Shown here piece after piece: positions 5,044 through 5,056 of a stretch of DNA of 5,056 nucleotides; within the stretch, counting starts at the first letter, position 1, and every line of letters begins with the position of its first letter. The notes beneath the pieces are model-generated. The model made no database searches, was not told where the DNA came from, and saw only the letters and a program-made list of their open reading frames with translations. The position numbers were made by a program, and so were the translations under genes. The DNA comes from Methanobacteriota archaeon (GTDB taxonomy: Archaea > Halobacteriota > Methanosarcinia > Methanosarcinales > Methanoperedenaceae): the NCBI GenBank assembly GCA_018899795.1, contig JAHIHJ010000219.1:1-5056 (forward strand). Direction: 5' to 3'.

Positions 5044-5056
5044 GTGAAAAAGACCA

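Noticed and set aside
1..5056. CRISPR array, tRNA, rRNA, insertion sequence or integrase
   Set aside because: No regularly spaced repeats, no cloverleaf or rRNA motifs and no transposase or recombinase motifs were seen on either strand.

Overview
The window looks archaeal, most likely a euryarchaeon of the Methanosarcinales or an ANME-2/Methanoperedens-like lineage. This is an impression from protein style only: a Vps4/CdvC-type ATPase with an MIT-like N-terminus, TATA-like boxes about 25 bases ahead of starts, one apparently leaderless gene, a TTG start and paralogous FGE-sulfatase-fold genes. There is no rRNA or other marker here. All real genes are on the + strand.

Layout. Positions 1-98 hold the last 31 codons of an unidentified gene, followed by a small hairpin plus T8 that looks like a terminator. 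Positions 179-1972 encode a 597-aa protein in three parts: an MIT-like helical domain, a meiotic-clade (Vps4/katanin/spastin-like) AAA ATPase, and a C-terminal DisA_N/DAC (diadenylate cyclase-like) domain. An A9 run lies exactly at the AAA/DAC border, and both other frames stop within about 13 bases of it. Positions 2038-4002 (TTG start) encode a 654-aa protein: a beta-sandwich plus alpha/beta region resembling an adaptin/coatomer appendage, a duplicated DSVVQR motif, a long charged coiled coil, one membrane helix, a Thr/Ser/Pro linker and an external FGE-sulfatase (C-type-lectin-like) domain. A 201-base intergenic region carries a structured GC-rich inverted repeat and a TATA box. Positions 4204-4995 encode a stand-alone 263-aa FGE-fold paralogue with no signal peptide. 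The last 61 bases repeat the sequence found just downstream of the second gene.

How the parts may work together (inference). The first two genes are 65 bases apart and co-directional. Together they could form a signalling or stress/defence module: an external lectin-like sensor joined through a membrane helix and coiled coil to a cytoplasmic appendage-like adaptor, beside an AAA machine fused to a nucleotide-cyclase or cyclic-dinucleotide-binding domain. The FGE domains lack the catalytic cysteine pair of true formylglycine-generating enzymes and are more likely ligand binders. The last ~100 bases of both FGE genes show a GC jump and strong divergence between two conserved motifs. This resembles variable regions of diversity-generating retroelements, but no reverse transcriptase or template repeat lies in the window.
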